NCBI GenBank assembly: GCA_021299615.1
Contig: JAJTHC010000172.1
Coordinates: 1-18,191 of the forward strand
Length of the DNA stretch: 18,191 nucleotides
DNA from: Vampirovibrionales bacterium
GTDB lineage: Bacteria; Cyanobacteriota; Vampirovibrionia; Vampirovibrionales; JAJTHC01
Reading direction: 5' to 3'
Shown here: in pieces, positions 14,210 through 18,191 of the stretch
How the letters are laid out: the number at the start of each line of letters is the position of its first letter
How positions within the stretch are numbered: the first letter of the stretch is position 1
The notes under the pieces: model-generated
Told to the model about the DNA's origin: nothing
The model's input: only the letters and a program-made list of their open reading frames with translations
The model's database searches: none
Made by a program: the position numbers and the translations under genes

Positions 14210-14295
14210 CCTCGCAACAATTTCGAGAAAACCGGCTGGGGTGAATCGACACCAGAGTCGGATTGAAATGGCTGAGGGAAATGATGAACTCATTT
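14210..14295. other. Structured spacer, possible RNA element
   Basis: Nested pairings exist in this spacer. CCTC-GC (14210-14215) pairs with GC-U-GAGG (14271-14277). ATTTC (14220-14224) pairs with GAAAT (14265-14269). ATCGAC pairs with GTCGGAT (14245-14263), and a separate hairpin AAATGA/TCATTT spans 14279-14295. The plus strand contains CTGGGGTGAATC after AACC, reminiscent of the conserved segment of c-di-AMP (ydaO) riboswitches, but other conserved blocks are missing and no plus-strand gene follows. On the minus strand it would be the leader of the 105-aa gene or the 3' UTR of the M23 gene. Confidence 0.25.
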
Positions 14296-14361
14296 GTAAG
14301 GTCTATAGTATCTTAGATTTTTGCTTTTGCAAGACTAAAGAACCTAAAATGTTACAAAAGT

Positions 14362-15315
14362 TTACAAATAACGTTCAGGGTTTTGATTATGACCTGCTGA
14401 AATGACTTCAAAATGTAGGTGTGAACCTGTGCTTCGTCCTGTACTACCCACTAAAGCGATGGTTTCGCCTTCTTCAACATATTGACCAACTTGTACTAAA
14501 GTCTTGGAACAATGTGCATACTGGGTTTCAAGTCCATTACCATGGTCTACTTTTACAAGCAATCCATAGGCACCTGCTTCTTCAGCAAGCACGACTGTAC
14601 CTGCCTGTGCAACACGAATAGGTGTACCTGTTGTAGCGGCTAAATCAATACCCTTGTGCATTTTTCCCCATCGCATTCCATAGCGAGAAGTCATTTGCAT
14701 ATGCTTTAAAGGTTTTTTCAAAGCAAAGGGATTTTCGGCATTCAGCCAAGGTGTTTGATTGGTATGGTGTTCTTGGTGAGCTTTTTGAAAGAGCTTTGAT
14801 TTAGATTTTTTTTGATTGGCGTTTAAGGCAAAAGGATTCTTTTTTTTTTGACCGACTTCTAAAAGCTTGATTTCTTTTTGTAAAATGCTTTCATTGGTTT
14901 CGGGACTTTGTAGAAGAGGGAGATAATGTGCAACATCGACTTCATCGTACTCTTCAGTGCTTTGGCTGGTGTCTGCCATCCATTGTTCTTGCTCGGCAGG
15001 GCTTTCTTTTTTGGAAGATTCTCTTAGGTCTGCATCCATCACCATACGAATTAAACGTACATTGCTATGGGCTTCTTTGTCAGCCATTGTGGGAACAATG
15101 GAATCTGCCATGGCAATGTTTAACGAAAGTAAACTACCTAAGGCGAGATGAATTAAGGGAAGCATCCATAAAAGCAACCACGCACGGTTTATTTGAGATT
15201 TACGAGTGCTTTGCGTGTGAACCGCATTAAGGACGCTTGGTTTAAGTGTAGGTAAGCTAGGCATGGTGGTAAATGCCAAAGTCGTTTCAGAATCGAAGTA
15301 GTGTGCAGAAGTCAT
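14362..15315 (-). CDS. Membrane-anchored M23 (LytM-type) peptidoglycan endopeptidase
   Basis: A 317-aa protein with a short cytoplasmic N-terminus and one transmembrane segment (about 45-69). A polar stalk (70-205) follows, then a C-terminal M23 domain (about 207-317). Zn ligands are visible: H220 and D224 in HKGID and H301 in the HLH motif (H299-L-H301), with H268 in YAHCS as the additional catalytic histidine. The full set suggests an active lysostaphin-type endopeptidase cutting peptide cross-links rather than a degenerate activator. The stalk contains two copies of NPFAL (160-164 and 195-199). The start has AAAGGGA upstream, but with long spacing (about 13 nt), so the exact start is uncertain. 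It is separate from the SPOR gene but would act on the same substrate. Confidence 0.9.
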   Translation of the reverse strand: MTSAHYFDSETTLAFTTMPSLPTLKPSVLNAVHTQSTRKSQINRAWLLLWMLPLIHLALGSLLSLNIAMADSIVPTMADKEAHSNVRLIRMVMDADLRESSKKESPAEQEQWMADTSQSTEEYDEVDVAHYLPLLQSPETNESILQKEIKLLEVGQKKKNPFALNANQKKSKSKLFQKAHQEHHTNQTPWLNAENPFALKKPLKHMQMTSRYGMRWGKMHKGIDLAATTGTPIRVAQAGTVVLAEEAGAYGLLVKVDHGNGLETQYAHCSKTLVQVGQYVEEGETIALVGSTGRSTGSHLHFEVISAGHNQNPERYL

Positions 15316-15410
15316 TAGTCATCAAATCCCTTTAATCAAGATTGTACAATCCTATAGAGAATAAAACCAGTTAAAAGGATCTTCTGTTGAAATTGCAACC
15401 TTTTGTTACA

Positions 15411-15559
15411 TATAGTGTTTTAAAGAGTTTTCCGTACTTAGGCTAGACGAGGAGCCTAGATTATTTTGTGATGGCGTTTAGAGCGACCTACATAACGGAA
15501 CAAAATAATCGTAGCGACAAAGTATAGACACGGTACAGGAAATTAAAAAGATGGCTATA
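15411..15559 (-). repeat. Full-length 149-bp repeat element R8 (B/B arms, inner hairpin X)
   Basis: The left end TATAGTGTTTTAAAGAG and right end GATGGCTATA are diverged type-B termini. The inner stem GATTATTTTGT/ACAAAATAATC is perfect and the core CTAGGCTCCTCGTCTAGCC is intact. The right terminus GGCTATA ends at 15559, inside kdsD copy 2 (which starts at 15551). The element length then equals that of the other full copies, which supports this boundary. Confidence 0.88.
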
Positions 15560-16540
15560 CAAGTTAATGAACGAATTCTGCAAACCGCCTTGCACGTCTT
15601 GGATGTGGAAAGCCTTGCGGTTCAAGCCATGAAAGCATCGATTGACGACGGCTTTTTGGCGTCTGTGGCGTTGATTGAAGCTCGGCAAGCCAAAGGGGGT
15701 CGGGTGATGATTACAGGCATGGGCAAATCAGGTCATATCGGGCGTAAAATGGCGGCAACCTTGAGTTCCACAGGCACACCAGCCTATTTTATGCACCCTG
15801 CCGAAGGACGTCACGGCGATTTGGGCATGGTGACCTCGCACGATGTAGTGATTGCCATTTCCAATAGCGGAGAAACCGAAGAACTCTTGGGCTTATTGCC
15901 GAGCCTGCATACCCTTGAAACGCCAATTATCGCCATGACGGCAAAGGCTCATTCAACGCTTGCCAAACAAGCCGTGGCGATTTTAAATGTCGCTGTGCCT
16001 GAAGAAGCCTGCCCCTTGGGATTGGCTCCCACGGCGTCAACGACGGCAACCCTCGCCTTAGGCGATGCGTTGGCGGTTGTGCTTCAAGAAAATAAGGGCT
16101 TTGCGTCGAGTGATTTTGCGTTATTTCACCCTGCTGGCATGTTGGGTAAACGACTATTGCTCAAGGTGGCGGATTTGATGCACACAGGCGACGCTTTGCC
16201 TTACGTGACGTCTGACGATTTATTGCTGCACGCCCTCATTGAAATGAGCCAAAAGAAAATGGGGATGACCCTTGTGCAAAGCAAGGCAGGCGATTTATGC
16301 GGTGTTTTGACCGATGGCGATGTGCGTCGAGCGTTAATGAAGCATGGCGGAGAAATTGGAGCAGTGCTGGTAGATAGCGTGATGAGTCCGTCCCCTCAGC
16401 GGATTTCAAAGCAGGCATTAGCCGTGGAGGCCTTGCGTCACATGGAAGAGCGAAAAATTACCGCCATTGTGGTGGAAGATGAAACGGCTCAAATTGTGGG
16501 CGTCTTGCACTTGCATGATTTACTGGCTCAAGGTTTGTAG
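15551..16540 (+). CDS. kdsD: Arabinose-5-phosphate isomerase (KdsD/KpsF), copy 2
   Basis: A 329-aa near-duplicate of copy 1 with the same SIS and two CBS domains. The functional residues fall at K59, E111, E152 and H193, the same numbers as in E. coli KdsD, so it should be active. The proteins differ at about 15 positions beyond the N-terminus; the most concentrated change is QAIAQ to GEIGA in the first CBS module. The N-terminus (MAIQVNER) is unlike copy 1 (MSTNTLHFDAR). The Shine-Dalgarno AGGA, the ATG and codons 2-3 (GCT ATA) all lie in the right arm of repeat R8; homology to copy 1 resumes within a few codons. Homology also ends exactly at the TAG stop. Orientation is opposite to copy 1. 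Confidence 0.93.
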   Translation: MAIQVNERILQTALHVLDVESLAVQAMKASIDDGFLASVALIEARQAKGGRVMITGMGKSGHIGRKMAATLSSTGTPAYFMHPAEGRHGDLGMVTSHDVVIAISNSGETEELLGLLPSLHTLETPIIAMTAKAHSTLAKQAVAILNVAVPEEACPLGLAPTASTTATLALGDALAVVLQENKGFASSDFALFHPAGMLGKRLLLKVADLMHTGDALPYVTSDDLLLHALIEMSQKKMGMTLVQSKAGDLCGVLTDGDVRRALMKHGGEIGAVLVDSVMSPSPQRISKQALAVEALRHMEERKITAIVVEDETAQIVGVLHLHDLLAQGL

Positions 16541-16574
16541 CTGAAGTTATAGAGAAAATCCCCAATAAACACGG

Positions 16575-16597
16575 GCATTGCGAGCGTAGCGTGGCAA
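16575..16597. repeat. Half copy of the GTCATTGCGAGC palindromic repeat
   Basis: GCATTGCGAGCGTAGCGTGG plus CAA matches the inverted right arm of the palindrome at 12903-12930. The partner arm is missing. Confidence 0.75.
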
Positions 16598-16631
16598 CAT
16601 TCCTGGCCAAAGGAAGCTTTACATTAAATAG

Positions 16632-16659
16632 TTGACAAGGCTGTTTCTTAAGGTATACT
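16632..16659 (+). promoter_or_regulatory. Sigma-70 promoter of the 392-aa gene
   Basis: TTGACA (16632-16637), a perfect -35, and TATACT (16654-16659) are spaced by 16 bp. The transcript would start near 16666, giving a leader of about 27 nt with GAGG 8 nt before the ATG at 16693. It shows that the gene has its own strong promoter downstream of kdsD copy 2. Confidence 0.8.
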
Positions 16660-16692
16660 AAAATCTTAGTGACTCTAAGTTGAGGCTTTTCA

Positions 16693-17871
16693 ATGTCTGA
16701 TAAACTGGTTAAATGGCTCGCCCCCATTGCAAAAAGTTCTGGTCAACGCTTCTTTTGGCAAGAATTCTTAGGATCTGGTGTGCCTCACGTTTTGTTGGGC
16801 ATGAACCTTAATGAACGTATCGATCAATTCTACCAGCAAGCGGCTCAAGAAGTCGGGTCTTACATGGCGACGTTTCAGTTTAGCAAGGGCGTTGAAAAAA
16901 TCTATGATGCCCACCTAAATACGCTCAAACATGGCACGGCGGAACAGAAAAATGCATTAGCATGGAAAGGCTTAGGCGTTGCACTGGCGACCTTACCTGT
17001 ACTCGCTGCCACCGACTATTCGGCGATGTATCTGCGGAATTACCTCACCAGTAAAACGTTTAAAACACATAATTTTGTGGATTTGGTGGGCTTGGGTGAT
17101 GATGACACAGACCATAAGAAAAAGAACGCCACTGAAACAGACGTCCACAAAAAAGAACGCTATGCCTTTGAACGTACGCAACTCGAAACCATTGGAAAAG
17201 CAGTGGGTTTAAGTTTAGCCATAGGCGGTGTTACTTCAGGGTGGGCGTATCATCAAATGAAAAAGGGAGCAGACTTGCCTGCTTTTTTAACGAAGCAGTT
17301 CAAAGTACCATTCACTGAATCGCTGGCTAAAGTGCATAATCAGCTAAAAAAAGGTCGATTAAAACATTTGGCAATTCTCTTTCCCGAAAAAGGGGGCAAG
17401 ACGTCCTTACAAGATTTGCTAAGTTTTAAGAATCGTGAAACGGGTGAAATTACAGGCGACATGGGTGACATCAGTGATCTTCAAGTTTTTTCAAGCTTTG
17501 GCACCTTTGGCTATAGCGGACTTATCCTTTCAGCACGAGACCCCGTCGAACGTTTTGAAGCCATTGTGAAATTTGCATGGTATGGGTTTGCCAACATGGT
17601 GATTCCCAACATCGTGCAGAAGTCGATTGAACCCACACTGGACAAAAAGTTTGGGAAACATTCAGATAAAAAAGCGGTGTACAGCTTTTTAGCTACCGTG
17701 GCAACAGGAGCAGGCTTGTATGCGATGCCTCCGACGGTGGCATGTTTGTTCACTCGTAAGGATCGAAGCACTGACTATAAAGCCCAGCAAGCCAAGACGG
17801 CTCCCCCGATGCAGAACGCGTATACCAACCCCATGTCGTCTCGTCAAGCACCGTTGTTTCATACCAATTAA
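16693..17871 (+). CDS. Hypothetical membrane-associated protein (392 aa)
   Basis: I do not recognise this protein. It has hydrophobic segments at about 91-107 (GLGVALATLPVLAA), 168-187 (AVGLSLAIGGVTSGW) and 329-350 (SFLATVATGAGLYAMPP), and a weaker one near 293-308. It also has a charged Asp/Lys loop at 136-158, a basic region at 215-240, and a polar Gln/Pro/Ser tail. The small-residue-rich helices suggest membrane insertion. There is no N-terminal signal peptide. A consensus promoter and a GAGG site support the start. The last codons (part of His390, Thr391, Asn392) and the TAA are made by the type-A terminus of repeat R9, so the native C-terminus was probably different. Confidence 0.7.
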   Translation: MSDKLVKWLAPIAKSSGQRFFWQEFLGSGVPHVLLGMNLNERIDQFYQQAAQEVGSYMATFQFSKGVEKIYDAHLNTLKHGTAEQKNALAWKGLGVALATLPVLAATDYSAMYLRNYLTSKTFKTHNFVDLVGLGDDDTDHKKKNATETDVHKKERYAFERTQLETIGKAVGLSLAIGGVTSGWAYHQMKKGADLPAFLTKQFKVPFTESLAKVHNQLKKGRLKHLAILFPEKGGKTSLQDLLSFKNRETGEITGDMGDISDLQVFSSFGTFGYSGLILSARDPVERFEAIVKFAWYGFANMVIPNIVQKSIEPTLDKKFGKHSDKKAVYSFLATVATGAGLYAMPPTVACLFTRKDRSTDYKAQQAKTAPPMQNAYTNPMSSRQAPLFHTN

Positions 17872-18008
17872 ACGAATAAATAGCGTCTGGCGTCTTCGTT
17901 GTCGCTACGATTCTCGATGTGCTTATGTACGTTTTGTACACCTCACACATCTGCGAGTCTAGGCTCCTAGAATAGCCTAAAGTACAGAAAACTCTAAACT
18001 TGGCTATA
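17861..18008 (+). repeat. Full-length 148-bp repeat element R9 (A left, B right, inner hairpin Y)
   Basis: The left arm ATACCAATTAAACGAATAAA is type A and nearly identical to R2. The right arm AGTACAGAAAACTCTAAACT ending GGCTATA is type B, as in R10. The core and inner hairpin Y (CTCGATGTG, GTAC/GTAC, CACATCTGCGAG) are intact. The two ends are not complementary, making this a clear chimera of two subfamilies. Its left end overlaps the preceding coding sequence. Confidence 0.9.
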
Positions 18009-18027
18009 AATGTAGGGTTAAATGTAG

Positions 18028-18047
18028 GGGCGTGATTTATCACGCCC
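18028..18047. repeat. Short perfect hairpin
   Basis: GGGCGTGATTTATCACGCCC is an 8-bp stem with a 4-nt loop between R9 and R10. Without a T tract it is not an obvious terminator. GTAGGGGCG..CGCCC hairpins of this type are common intergenic repeats in bacteria. Confidence 0.6.
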
Positions 18048-18053
18048 GCCTTA

Positions 18054-18191
18054 TATAGCCGAATTGATAATTTTCTGTACAGTGTCTATACGTTGTCGCT
18101 ACGATTATTTTGTTCTGTTATGTAGGTCTGTCTACACGCCCTCACAAAATAATCTAGGCTCCTAGTCTAGCCTACTGTACAGAAAACTCTA
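18054..18191 (+). repeat. Repeat element R10 (B/B arms, inner hairpin X), cut by the window edge
   Basis: It starts TATAGCCGAATTGATAATTT and contains GTCGCTACGATT, the perfect inner stem GATTATTTTGT/ACAAAATAATC and CTAGGCTCCTAG. It ends in GTACAGAAAACTCTA at the last base of the window. About 12 bases are missing relative to a 150-bp copy. Confidence 0.88.

Noticed and set aside
14210..14295. A confident c-di-AMP (ydaO) riboswitch
   Set aside because: Only one conserved-looking segment is present. The 3' conserved blocks are missing and no gene in the right orientation follows.
260..18191. The dispersed repeats as integron attC sites
   Set aside because: They lie between genes and fold like attC sites, but the conserved RYYYAAC/GTTRRRY boxes are not at the ends, both orientations occur relative to genes, and no integron integrase is visible.
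260..18191. A CRISPR array
   Set aside because: The repeats are ~148 bp, widely and irregularly spaced with genes between them, and have no short unique spacers or cas genes.

Overview
The window looks like chromosomal DNA of a Gram-negative-type, moderately AT-rich bacterium. Two arabinose-5-phosphate isomerase genes imply Kdo/LPS synthesis. An LL-diaminopimelate aminotransferase (DapL), a long (1022 aa) phosphoenolpyruvate carboxylase, a SPOR protein, an M23 endopeptidase and a PilX-like minor pilin complete the recognisable set. DapL plus a long PEPC would fit the Cyanobacteria/Vampirovibrionia (Melainabacteria) neighbourhood. That placement is an inference with low confidence, because no rRNA or other marker is present.

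Layout. 1-5320 is all on the minus strand: tRNA-Ile(CAT), a HAD phosphatase, a Nudix hydrolase, a SPOR protein, an exported purple-acid-phosphatase-like enzyme and dapL. 5320-6460 has no convincing gene; it holds hairpins, an orphan terminator and a full-length repeat element. A divergent subtilisin-like protein lies on the plus strand at 6461-7504. Then come kdsD copy 1 and a PilX-like gene (minus), a hairpin-rich spacer, and ppc (plus). Downstream of ppc is an ~856 bp segment bounded by a duplicated ppc 3' end and containing one unknown gene. Next are a 105-aa unknown gene and an M23 peptidase (minus), then kdsD copy 2 and a 392-aa membrane-associated unknown protein (plus).

The most striking content is a dispersed family of ~148-150 bp inverted-repeat elements: seven full-length or nearly full-length copies and several deletion derivatives or arms in 18 kb. 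Two types of terminal arm (A, ending ATACC..GGTAT; B, ending TATAGCC..GGCTATA) are joined in different combinations to a common core (GTCGCTACGAT ... CTAGGCTCCTAG). The core encloses one of two inner hairpins that differ in sequence yet each stay self-complementary. Several copies sit exactly on gene ends. One supplies the ribosome-binding site, ATG and first codons of kdsD copy 2; others supply or complete the stop codons of the 392-aa, 105-aa and SPOR genes. No transposase is visible in the window.

Two further architectural features stand out. The two kdsD genes are about 95% identical and inverted, flanking ~6.9 kb. The displaced ppc tail differs from the in-gene tail at only three positions, all synonymous, which is the pattern expected of an element integrating into the 3' end of ppc and carrying a replacement tail.
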